Part shown: positions 34,609 through 42,308 of the stretch, one piece after another
Layout: the number at the start of each line of letters is the position of its first letter
How positions within the stretch are numbered: position 1 is the first letter of the stretch
DNA from: JACNKV01 sp964422145
Lineage (GTDB): Bacteria > Fidelibacterota > Marinisomatia > Marinisomatales > JACNKV01
Assembly (NCBI GenBank): GCA_964422145.1
Contig: CAYQZV010000002.1
Coordinates: 154,551 to 218,550, forward strand
Length of the DNA: 64,000 bases
Reading direction: 5' to 3'
The notes under the pieces: model-generated
The model's database searches: none
Told to the model about the DNA's origin: nothing
The model's input: only the letters and a program-made list of their open reading frames with translations
Made by a program: the position numbers and the translations under genes

Positions 34609-34676
34609 GTAAATTAAAAAAGCGATTAGCCCCGGTTTAGGGGCATCATAACAGTAAATCGCTGCTACAACCCCTT
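34609..34676 (-). repeat. Structured repeat element, copy 2
   Basis: Second copy of the element at 33601-33668. On the minus strand: outer stem AGCGATT with AATCGCT (perfect), conserved bulge TGTTATGAT, inner stem GCCCC with GGGGC, then a T-run. The inner stem differs in sequence between the copies while pairing is kept, and the bulge is nearly identical. It lies downstream of the TPR gene and upstream of the small Cys-rich gene. Confidence 0.7.
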
Positions 34677-34709
34677 ACTTTCTGCTGCTAATCTTGAGAG
34701 TAAGGGGTT
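34669..34709 (-). terminator. Hairpin after TPR regulator gene
   Basis: Perfect 11-base arms AACCCCTTACT and AGTAAGGGGTT with an 18-base loop. It lies 26 bases beyond the TPR gene stop and abuts repeat copy 2, so the two form a double-hairpin unit on the minus strand. The plus-strand side is followed by a T-rich run. Confidence 0.6.
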
Positions 34710-34734
34710 TCCTATTTTTTTTAAAGATCCTTAT

Positions 34735-36231
34735 CTAATACGGACCCTCCAGTTTTTTTAACTTCATCCAGACACTCGGATAACTGAGCTGCAAAATATC
34801 CTCAAGACGTTTTTTCTGAAAGCCGTAATGCTGGTACAAAAATCGGAACATATCCTTTTCAAACCGCTGATTAGCGTCTTTCCATCCCAACTCAGTGAGA
34901 TTGGTTTCAATGTAAGATATCAGTGATTCTAATTTGTATTCCGGCTGGTACGGCTTGGATGAATCCTTAATATTCGGGATCACAAAGCCTTGTTTGGATA
35001 ATCTCGTCCTCATGGCAAAATATGTGGATTCTTTCATCTTCATGGCGGTTAAAAACGCCTTGAGATCATTCGACTTCCGGATATTCACCATGACGTAATT
35101 ATACTGAAAAAGGGTGTGGATATCCCGCCATGTCTTCCCCAACGCAAACTGGAACATGTTCTCTTTAGGTTGTTCTTTGATCTTATTAAAAGCGATTTGT
35201 TCAACATATTTTGTATAAGTCTCCATCGCTTTTTTCCGGTCAGCGGAATAAGAAAAACCCATTTTTAATTGTTCTTGAGAATGGTCATACCCGAGTTTGT
35301 AATACGACAACGCCTGCCGGTGCTGATCCAGTTTTTCATGGCATTTTCCAAGATAATAGCATTGAATAGGGAGTTGTTGGATAACACCATTGATCTTTGC
35401 TGTATTATACGCTTCTAAAAACTCCTCTGCCGCTGTGGCGTAATCAGACATCAGATAATAGGCATAGGCAATATTCTCGATCATTAGCGTTCGGGTTGTA
35501 TGGCTTTCTGTATCATCCTTGTATTTTCGTAAATAATCAATTCCTTGTGATAATTGTCCTTGTCGTATAAAGAGATACCCCATAGAGTTATGGATGTTAA
35601 ATTCGGTATGTTTCATTCCAAGTTTTTGGGACTCTTTTAGAGATAACTGAAAATAATACTTAGCATTTTTAAAATCATTTTTTTCCCTAAAAATAATTCC
35701 TACTCTAAAAAGACCTATAACATATATTGAGTATTTATCTACACTTTTTAGTTTATCTACATAAGTGATCATATCTAACAAATCATTATCATCTCTATTC
35801 GAAACATTAAGATATTGTTTATACTTAACAAGTGATATCATTTTTTTTGATTTTGCATATTGTAAAGCCCTTCTTACACAGAAAACCATGTTGTCATTAT
35901 CACCAAATACTGAAAATAATTGATTATATTCAGAATAATAAAAAGCTATTACATCAGGATGTAAGAATTTTCCCTTTGTATCAATTATAGATTTTGCTTG
36001 GTTGAAATAACTAAAAGATCGTTTCATATTTCCTTCCAGCAAAAATCGTTTCCCCAACCCTGTTAATATCAGTACACGAGTGTCTATGTCATCAATATCA
36101 TCTAATTGAAACTTACCGCTTAGAGCTCTCAATCCATCAAGATCATATAAACCCGCTTCATTAAAATAATCTACGTAGTTATTATAATCAGGTATTCTTA
36201 ATGATGAAATACGTGTAATATTTTTATCCAT
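34735..36231 (-). CDS. TPR protein with C-terminal DNA-binding-like domain
   Basis: A 498-residue cytoplasmic protein. The middle (about residues 50-350) is a run of tetratricopeptide-like helices, e.g. GNMKRSFSYFNQAKSI, NDFKNAKYYFQLSLKESQKL, HRQALSYYKLGYDHSQEQL. The last about 130 residues look like helix-turn-helix elements (FLTAMKMKESTYFAMRTRLS and a terminal RLEDILQLSYPSVWMKLKKL, Fis-like). This suggests a signal-responsive regulator. The start at 36231 is set by GGGGAGAAA directly upstream; a longer start at 36246 overlaps the upstream gene more. It overlaps the lipoprotein gene by eight bases. Confidence 0.72.
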   Translation of the reverse strand: MDKNITRISSLRIPDYNNYVDYFNEAGLYDLDGLRALSGKFQLDDIDDIDTRVLILTGLGKRFLLEGNMKRSFSYFNQAKSIIDTKGKFLHPDVIAFYYSEYNQLFSVFGDNDNMVFCVRRALQYAKSKKMISLVKYKQYLNVSNRDDNDLLDMITYVDKLKSVDKYSIYVIGLFRVGIIFREKNDFKNAKYYFQLSLKESQKLGMKHTEFNIHNSMGYLFIRQGQLSQGIDYLRKYKDDTESHTTRTLMIENIAYAYYLMSDYATAAEEFLEAYNTAKINGVIQQLPIQCYYLGKCHEKLDQHRQALSYYKLGYDHSQEQLKMGFSYSADRKKAMETYTKYVEQIAFNKIKEQPKENMFQFALGKTWRDIHTLFQYNYVMVNIRKSNDLKAFLTAMKMKESTYFAMRTRLSKQGFVIPNIKDSSKPYQPEYKLESLISYIETNLTELGWKDANQRFEKDMFRFLYQHYGFQKKRLEDILQLSYPSVWMKLKKLEGPY

Positions 36232-36760
36232 TTTCTCCCCCATCACCTGGGAAAGTGCATTTCACATCCGATTCAATCGTACACGTTCCGTTCAAACCGG
36301 TTTTTATGGCTGTCGTTTCAACGGTTGTGTCTGATGTGACTTCAACCCACACTCCGCTTGCATTCAGGTAATAACAATCTACCGGGTCGGTGATCGTTAC
36401 AGTAGTCGGTGCGTCAAAAGTAGCTTTTGTATTGGCATATAACGTGGTTTTATAGGTTTCGTCATAGACTTGATCCGTCCAAGAACCGCTGGGTAATACT
36501 TCACTCCCGGAGGATAAATACACATTATCCGGGTCGGTTTCATGTCCGTACACTGTTCCGTAAGGCGGGTCTTCTTCGATCTGGGCTGCGGATTCATCCG
36601 TCGTTTTTGCCAGAACAGAAGGTTGGATAAACTCAGGAACTGATTCGCTTACCGTGATTCCGTTGTACGTGAGTTCTTGAGGGGGCTGGGTGAGGTTGGA
36701 TTCACATCCTGCAAGGATAAAGATGATCGTTAAAATGATGAGAGAAACTCTGAATTTCAT
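36224..36760 (-). CDS. Small lipoprotein of unknown function
   Basis: A 178-residue lipoprotein: signal MKFRVSLIILTIIFILAGC with lipobox LAGC (Cys19), then a Thr/Ser/Asp-rich beta domain. AGGAG lies eight bases before the ATG at 36760, which decides this start. The C-terminus (CYYLNASGVWVEVTSDTT, NGTCTIESDVKCTF) contains three Cys. It is translationally coupled to the TPR regulator, so the two may work as surface sensor and regulator, though that is inference. Confidence 0.7.
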   Translation of the reverse strand: MKFRVSLIILTIIFILAGCESNLTQPPQELTYNGITVSESVPEFIQPSVLAKTTDESAAQIEEDPPYGTVYGHETDPDNVYLSSGSEVLPSGSWTDQVYDETYKTTLYANTKATFDAPTTVTITDPVDCYYLNASGVWVEVTSDTTVETTAIKTGLNGTCTIESDVKCTFPGDGGENG

Positions 36761-37270
36761 AAGAACTCCTGATCGTAATATTGTGAATAAACTTATTTTA
36801 ACCTGCCATAGTTTAAACACCCATATTTCTTAATGTCAAGTATTAATATATAATAATATTAAATATTTTATTCATTTATTTTAATATATTTCTAATTCTA
36901 TGATTATATAATGGAAAGTGCGGGTAAGTTCATATTCTAAAGAAAAAAAACAAAAACCCTCGTCGTGAAACGAGGGTTTTTAGGGTTGGGTTTATTTTGT
37001 GTGGTGTTTGCGTTACCGTAACCATAACTCCCTTTTTTGCATATTTGATAACTCTTTTGCTTTATCTAAATTGGCCAAAATACTCTCATCCTAAATTACC
37101 CTATTCTGTCCATCAGGCTCTGAACCGGTACACGTTTTTTTATGTTGATAATTCCTTGAAATTCATCTGAAATAACACGAATTTATTACCCGTTGTATTC
37201 TCTCTAAAACTGAGAGAAATATGACCAAGATCAGAAATAGTGAATTACCCATTGAAAGGTATTGATTGCC
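36761..37270. other. Divergent intergenic region
   Basis: About 500 very AT-rich bases between the minus-strand island and the next plus-strand operon. It contains one strong hairpin terminator (listed separately) around 36.96 kb and otherwise no gene that I can support. Promoters for both sides must lie here; the AT content prevents a confident choice. Confidence 0.6.
36952..36981. terminator. Bidirectional intrinsic terminator
   Basis: Stem ACCCTCGT/ACGAGGGT with a short loop, A-run before and T-run after. It stands alone between divergent genes, so it may insulate the island or end a small unseen transcript. Confidence 0.85.
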
Positions 37271-37825
37271 TTGAACGACACAACCAAAGAACAAATCTTA
37301 AATATCTGGCCTGAAATCAACTGGATAAACGATAAAGATATCCGGGAGAAAACTCTGAATGCGTGGGTGTGGGCAGTGAGTCAATCCACTCTTACGATCG
37401 ATGACCTTGAAACCATCCCGTTTTCGCTGCTCATCAAAGACTGCAGTATTTCTTTTTTAAATCATAAAAGAACCTGCATACATCTAGCCGTAGATATTGC
37501 CAAGCGGATGAAAACAAATTTCGGTGATGAAATCCATATTGACATGGACGTGCTGATTTCCGGGGCAATTTTGATTGATATCGGAAAACTGCTCGAGTAC
37601 GAAATTGTTGATAGAGAGCTCAGAACCAGCGAATACGGTAAAACCGTTCGGCATCCGTTTAGCGGAGCAGCAATCGCTGCCCGGTTTGATCTCCCCCCTG
37701 AAATTCAGCATATCATCGCTACCCATTCCAAAGAAGGCGACTTGGAGAAACGGACAACGGAATCTATCATTGTGCACCATGCCGATTTTGTATCGTTTGA
37801 ACCGTTTAAATCATCAAAAATTTGA
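37271..37825 (+). CDS. HD-domain-like protein lacking the HD histidine
   Basis: About 184 residues from a TTG at 37271, spaced 11 bases from GAAAGG; a TTG at 37262 would be too close. It has an HD-phosphohydrolase layout: LNHKRTCIHLAVDIAKRM, then SGAILIDIGKLLEYE, HPFSGAAIAARFDLPPEIQH, THSKEGD and IIVHHADFVSF. The normal HDIGK metal motif reads IDIGK, so the metal-binding His is replaced by Ile. It could be a non-catalytic or altered member. It is followed nine bases later by a small membrane protein and then an MmgE/PrpD enzyme. Confidence 0.75.
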   Translation: MNDTTKEQILNIWPEINWINDKDIREKTLNAWVWAVSQSTLTIDDLETIPFSLLIKDCSISFLNHKRTCIHLAVDIAKRMKTNFGDEIHIDMDVLISGAILIDIGKLLEYEIVDRELRTSEYGKTVRHPFSGAAIAARFDLPPEIQHIIATHSKEGDLEKRTTESIIVHHADFVSFEPFKSSKI

Positions 37826-37834
37826 GGAGTCATT

Positions 37835-38053
37835 TTGAATAAATTAAAGCCATATAAATTATCAGGGTATCAAAGGTTCTTTTTCTTCATATCCGGTTCT
37901 ATTATAACCTTAGGAATCTATCTCACCGGATGGACAGACGTTCATTGGTTTTTGTATATCCCTCCAATTTTCTTTATAGGTGCTTCTTTAAATGGATATT
38001 GCACAGGATTAATTTTTTCAAAAATATTATTCGATAAACTGAAGAAGAAATAA
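37835..38053 (+). CDS. Small membrane protein
   Basis: A 72-residue protein with two hydrophobic helices (FFFFISGSIITLGIYLTGW and WFLYIPPIFFIGASLNGYC) and a basic tail. It starts with TTG, preceded by GAGGAG. Its stop overlaps the next ATG (TAATG). Function unknown; it is probably part of the HD-like/MmgE operon. Confidence 0.65.
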   Translation: MNKLKPYKLSGYQRFFFFISGSIITLGIYLTGWTDVHWFLYIPPIFFIGASLNGYCTGLIFSKILFDKLKKK

Positions 38054-39486
38054 TGGATAAATCCATCGCTCGGCAGATGTCTGAATTTGCCGTAAACCTG
38101 AAATATGAGGATCTTCCAAAAGAAGTCGTTTATGAAGTAAAGCGATTTTTATACGATTCTCTTGGCTGTGCTTTCGGAAGCATGAACACCCAAGATGTTC
38201 AGATCATACTGGATATTTACCGTGAAATGGGCGGAGCTGAAGAATCCACCGTTATCGGATTTGGTGACAAAATGCCCACCGTTCATACGGCGCTGATCAA
38301 TTCGCTGATGATCCGTGCTTTGGATTTTAATGACATTTATTGGAAAGAAGATCCATGCCATCCCAGTGATCTCATTCCTGCCGCACTGAGTACCGCGGAA
38401 AAAATGAATGCATCCATGAAAGACGTCATCGTGGCGATCGTTTTAGCGTACGAATTTGAACAAAGACTTTGTCTTTTTGCCAAGCCCGGGATTCGAGAAC
38501 GAAAATGGCATCATGCAACCTTAACCCAATTTGTCTCTCCCATCGTTGCGGGAAAAATACTTGGGCTGACCGTTGATGAAATGGTACATGCGATCGGGAT
38601 TGGCGGATGTCATAATTACACCATCGGCTGCCCGACGGCAGGGAAGTTAACCATGATGAAAAATACGGTCGATCCGATGGCCGTCCAAAGCGGTGTGTTT
38701 GCAGCCTTAATGGCTCAGAAAGGATTTACCGGAACCGAAAAAGTCTTCGAAGGGAAAGAAGGATTCATGGATACCTTAATCGGCTGGGATGCTAAAACAA
38801 AAGCGTTAAAACCAACCGAAATGGAAGGACGCGACGGTGCGTCTCCTTGGTCATGGGATATAAATGCATTGTTGAGCGGACTTGGTGAAAATTACAAAAT
38901 TCTCGAATGCAGTATGAAAGCCTTCCCGACCGAAGCATTAACCCATACACATATTTCGTGTGTTTTGAAGGCGATGAAAAACAATAATCTGAATTACTCT
39001 GATATCAAAGAAGTTAAAGTTACAACATTCGCTCAGGCGTACGATATCTTATTTGATCCGGTGAAATACCGACCGAAATCACGGGAAACCGCAGACCACT
39101 CTCTTCCTTATTGTCTGGCGGCGGCGATTGTGGATAAAAAAATCACACCGGATTCATTTACAGATAAAAAACTCAACGATCCCCGCATCCTTGAAGTAAT
39201 CGACAAAATCAAAGGTGAGCCATCGCTTGAATTTGAAAAAATGTTTCCTGAAAAACAGCCGGCAAAAGTCGTCATCATTACAAACGGCAGTGATACGTAC
39301 TCAGAGTATTTGGAATATCCAAAAGGCGATCCAAGAGAACCTATGAGCATTGAAGAATTAAGTGATAAATTCAACGCACTTTCTAAGGATCATTTTACTG
39401 AAAACAGGTTAAAACAACTGAAAAAACTGATATTTCAATGTGAGAATGTGACCGCACGAGAATTCATGAATCATTTCGATAAATAA
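38053..39486 (+). CDS. MmgE/PrpD family protein
   Basis: A 477-residue cytoplasmic enzyme of the MmgE/PrpD fold. The opening IARQMSEFAVNLKYEDLPKE, YDSLGCAFGSMN, ALDFNDIY, GGCHNYTIGCPTAGKLTMMK and FPTEALTHTH match the family. Known members are 2-methylcitrate dehydratase, cis-aconitate decarboxylase and iminodisuccinate epimerase. No methylcitrate synthase or lyase is nearby, so PrpD function is not supported by context. A methylmalonyl-CoA mutase subunit 4 kb away hints at propionate metabolism by another route. Confidence 0.85.
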   Translation: MDKSIARQMSEFAVNLKYEDLPKEVVYEVKRFLYDSLGCAFGSMNTQDVQIILDIYREMGGAEESTVIGFGDKMPTVHTALINSLMIRALDFNDIYWKEDPCHPSDLIPAALSTAEKMNASMKDVIVAIVLAYEFEQRLCLFAKPGIRERKWHHATLTQFVSPIVAGKILGLTVDEMVHAIGIGGCHNYTIGCPTAGKLTMMKNTVDPMAVQSGVFAALMAQKGFTGTEKVFEGKEGFMDTLIGWDAKTKALKPTEMEGRDGASPWSWDINALLSGLGENYKILECSMKAFPTEALTHTHISCVLKAMKNNNLNYSDIKEVKVTTFAQAYDILFDPVKYRPKSRETADHSLPYCLAAAIVDKKITPDSFTDKKLNDPRILEVIDKIKGEPSLEFEKMFPEKQPAKVVIITNGSDTYSEYLEYPKGDPREPMSIEELSDKFNALSKDHFTENRLKQLKKLIFQCENVTAREFMNHFDK

Positions 39487-39505
39487 CAGAATTAATATCC
39501 ATACT

Positions 39506-40672
39506 ATGTTTAAAACAATCACAGATAAAATTATTCCGCACACAAACGAATCGTCCCAAAATTACAGATCCCGTATCGGTAAATTTCAGGGATGGACATC
39601 CGTATTTGTTAATGTAATACTCTTTATTATTAAGTTGGTCATTGGGCTGATCACCCGTTCAGTAAGTGTCATTGCCGATGCGGTTCACACCTTATCTGAC
39701 GTGATTTCTTCCGGAGTGGTAATCTGGGGATTTCATCAAGCTGAGAAACCCGCAGATGTAGATCATCCTTACGGACATGGACGGATTGAATATATCGCCA
39801 CATTGATCATTGCCATTTTACTCATTGTTGCCGGTGTGGAGTTTATCGAATCCTCCATCCATCGGATTCTGAACCCCGAACCTGTTTATCCGGCATGGTG
39901 GATGATCTTCCTTATTTTCTTGACCATCATCATCAAAGAAGTGACAGCAAGATACGCTGAATTTCTTTCTTCATTGATCGCTTCCGGAACGCTTCATGCC
40001 GATGCATGGCATCATCGCATTGATGCCATTTCCTCGTTTTTAGTTGTGATTGCTATGGTAGCAGGAAAATTTGGATTCTATGCGTTAGACGGATGGATGG
40101 GGCTCGGCGTATCCCTCTTTATCATTTGGACCGGGTTTGAGATCGCGAAAGAATCTGTGGATGATCTGATCGGACAACCTCCTACGAGCGAAGAGATAGA
40201 AGAAATACGGGAAATTACTCAGCAAATTGATGGCGTTTTAGGCGTCCATGATATTATCGTACACAGTTACGGACATGATAAGTTCATTAGTTTACACATA
40301 GAACTGGATGCAAGTGAATCCCAAGGAAGAGCCCATGATATTGCCGAAGATGCAGAATGTATACTGAAGAAAAAAACCGGTGCAGAACCAACCGTTCATA
40401 TTGATCCAATCCAGCCGAACAATCCTATGGTAAAGCAAGTAAAAACCTTCTTGGATACGCGTTGGGCCGATGATGATCAGATCATCGGATTCCATGATAT
40501 CAGGATCGTAGATACAGAAAAACACCATCTGATTTTATTTGGGATGAATACGAAAAAAGATATGACGAAACGCGATCAAGTCTCTTATTGCGGAAAAATT
40601 CGGGATTCATTGACGAAGGAATTTCCGGAATTTGACGTCAACATTAAAATTTCATCTCTTTCTAAATTTTAA
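39506..40672 (+). CDS. Cation diffusion facilitator (CDF) transporter
   Basis: A 388-residue metal exporter. Six hydrophobic helices carry the paired metal site: HTLSD in helix 2 and HADAWHHRIDAISS in helix 5 (the second with His-x3-Asp). A cytoplasmic ZT-dimer domain follows (residues about 220-300), then an extra about 80-residue C-terminal domain beginning PMVKQVKTFLDTRW. Zn2+, Fe2+ or Mn2+ exchange for protons is usual. It ends at a strong terminator. Confidence 0.9.
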   Translation: MFKTITDKIIPHTNESSQNYRSRIGKFQGWTSVFVNVILFIIKLVIGLITRSVSVIADAVHTLSDVISSGVVIWGFHQAEKPADVDHPYGHGRIEYIATLIIAILLIVAGVEFIESSIHRILNPEPVYPAWWMIFLIFLTIIIKEVTARYAEFLSSLIASGTLHADAWHHRIDAISSFLVVIAMVAGKFGFYALDGWMGLGVSLFIIWTGFEIAKESVDDLIGQPPTSEEIEEIREITQQIDGVLGVHDIIVHSYGHDKFISLHIELDASESQGRAHDIAEDAECILKKKTGAEPTVHIDPIQPNNPMVKQVKTFLDTRWADDDQIIGFHDIRIVDTEKHHLILFGMNTKKDMTKRDQVSYCGKIRDSLTKEFPEFDVNIKISSLSKF

Positions 40673-40689
40673 CGAAACATGGTTAAACA

Positions 40690-40717
40690 AAAAAAGCCAC
40701 CGTTTGGTGGCTTTTTT
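40690..40717. terminator. Bidirectional intrinsic terminator
   Basis: Stem AAGCCACC/GGTGGCTT with loop GTTT, A-run before and T-run after, between the convergent CDF and LysM genes. Confidence 0.92.
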
Positions 40718-40735
40718 ATTTGTGTCAAACTATAG

Positions 40736-41599
40736 TTATGAACTTGGATCCAACTTCGTCCTGAGTTTTAAGACCATCCCCGGATAGATCACTCCGTCAT
40801 TTTTCTCTAATTCTTCTTCATTATCCCAATAAACGATGATCCAGGATTTTTCATCTCCGTATGTTTTCCCGGCGATGGTCCAAAGATTATCTCCCTCTTG
40901 AACACTGTACTCATTGAACGTAGGGCTGGTTTTCTTAATCTCATCAGCAGGTTTTTTCATATCCAGAAAATGGTACGGATAGATCAGGTTTGGGTTTTCT
41001 CCGATCTTTTCTCGATTCCATTGGTAGATATCTTTCCATCGTTTCCAGTCTCCGTATTCTTTTTTGGCAATACGGAACAGATAATCTCCTGGAAGAATCA
41101 TGTATTCATCCCATCCGAAACTTGGCACAACCGGGACCGGCTCGCTAATTTCAGCAACTTCGGTAACCACCTCCGCGGATGTAAATAGATCTGAATCTTT
41201 CGCTGTAACAGTTTCAACGTGAGTCTTTGTTACAGTATTGTTTGATTCAATTTCTTCAACCAATGCGGGGGTTGCTTTTTCAACAAGAGAAACTGAAACA
41301 GGGTTCGTTACTTTTGCTTCAAGCGTTTTTGATTCAACCGAAATGGGTTTTGGAATCTCAGTTTCTTTGTTAAGAACAGGCGTTGGTTCAATCACATCTT
41401 CGGTTTTGACTGAAATGGTGTTCATCTTCGGTTCAGAACCGGAAGTCAAATCCAGTCGCTGAGAATTGGAATCAAGTAATGATGTTGAAAGTGGTTTGGG
41501 GGATTCGACATTGATATCCGGTGCGGTCTGAGTCCCGCAGGATGTGAATAACATCGCAGCAGATATCAGCATCACTAAAATTAAATTGGTACGGCGCAT
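40736..41599 (-). CDS. LysM-domain lipoprotein
   Basis: A 287-residue lipoprotein with lipobox FTSC (Cys21). Residues about 25-150 are a low-complexity Ser/Thr/Val/Glu-rich spacer. Two LysM domains follow: YMILPGDYLFRIAKKEYGDW and YSVQEGDNLWTIAGKTYGDE, each with the ending IYP. LysM binds peptidoglycan, so this is an outer- or inner-membrane protein tethered to the wall. The partner gene upstream is a membrane PAP2-like protein. It ends near the terminator shared with the CDF gene. Confidence 0.88.
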   Translation of the reverse strand: MRRTNLILVMLISAAMLFTSCGTQTAPDINVESPKPLSTSLLDSNSQRLDLTSGSEPKMNTISVKTEDVIEPTPVLNKETEIPKPISVESKTLEAKVTNPVSVSLVEKATPALVEEIESNNTVTKTHVETVTAKDSDLFTSAEVVTEVAEISEPVPVVPSFGWDEYMILPGDYLFRIAKKEYGDWKRWKDIYQWNREKIGENPNLIYPYHFLDMKKPADEIKKTSPTFNEYSVQEGDNLWTIAGKTYGDEKSWIIVYWDNEEELEKNDGVIYPGMVLKLRTKLDPSS

Positions 41600-41697
41600 G
41601 ATTTAATTCCTTATGATTATTAAGATTTTTTTATGTTTTGTGAGGGAAGAAGTTCCAAAGATTTTATTTTATCTCACAAACGGAAAAAATAGAATAA

Positions 41698-42282
41698 TCA
41701 AATATAAATGAAAAACCGAGTCAGTTGAAAATAGGTTAACAAAACACCGAGGATATTTCCGACCAGAATCTGATGAAACGAATGTGCATTCAGGTGGATC
41801 CGGGCAGCTGAAACAGCAAAGATCGCAACCACCATAAGGGCAGGCATATGAATCCCGTAAAGCCATAATGCGGTCATCAATCCTGCAGTACTCATTGCAT
41901 GGATGGATATTTTCCAATACCGTGTGATGATCAAGATCACGCCGGTGTTCGTCACAAATACAAATGTCAACCCCCGGATAATGGGTTCGGCTTGGACATA
42001 ACTCAGAATAACGAACGCAATCAATGCGAAAATCACAGCGAATCTCAGTGGGATCAGGCGTTCGGTTTTATCCGAAACTACCATGTCTGAAACCCAGTTG
42101 TATTTTAATAATATGAGCAAGGTTGCGATCGGCAGAATACTTAAAAACAGAATGACCGTGAGAAAATTCCATGACGCCGCTGGATGGATCACATCCTGTG
42201 AAAAGATGAGAAACCCAAAAATACCGATACAAAACAGCATCGGATGAAATATAAATGAAATCAGATGAGACAGTTTCGTCAA
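41698..42282 (-). CDS. PAP2-like integral membrane protein
   Basis: A 194-residue membrane protein with about six helices. The C-terminal part (WKISIHAMSTAG, AARIHLNAHSFHQILVGNIL) resembles the last two PAP2 phosphatase motifs, His-centred, but the first motif (KxxxxxxRP) is replaced by SDKTERLIPLRF. It is a divergent PAP2 member and may act on a lipid pyrophosphate. It lies 26 bases after the mutase gene stop on the same strand. Confidence 0.7.
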   Translation of the reverse strand: MTKLSHLISFIFHPMLFCIGIFGFLIFSQDVIHPAASWNFLTVILFLSILPIATLLILLKYNWVSDMVVSDKTERLIPLRFAVIFALIAFVILSYVQAEPIIRGLTFVFVTNTGVILIITRYWKISIHAMSTAGLMTALWLYGIHMPALMVVAIFAVSAARIHLNAHSFHQILVGNILGVLLTYFQLTRFFIYI

Positions 42283-42308
42283 TTTAATTACATCCTGATT
42301 TGGGTGGG

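Noticed and set aside
33601..34676. attC/integron cassette sites or a CRISPR array.
   Set aside because: Only two copies about 1 kb apart, no integron core GTTRRRY pairs, no integrase or cas genes.
38053..39486. prpD of a methylcitrate cycle.
   Set aside because: PrpB and PrpC are not in the vicinity, so only family membership is supported.
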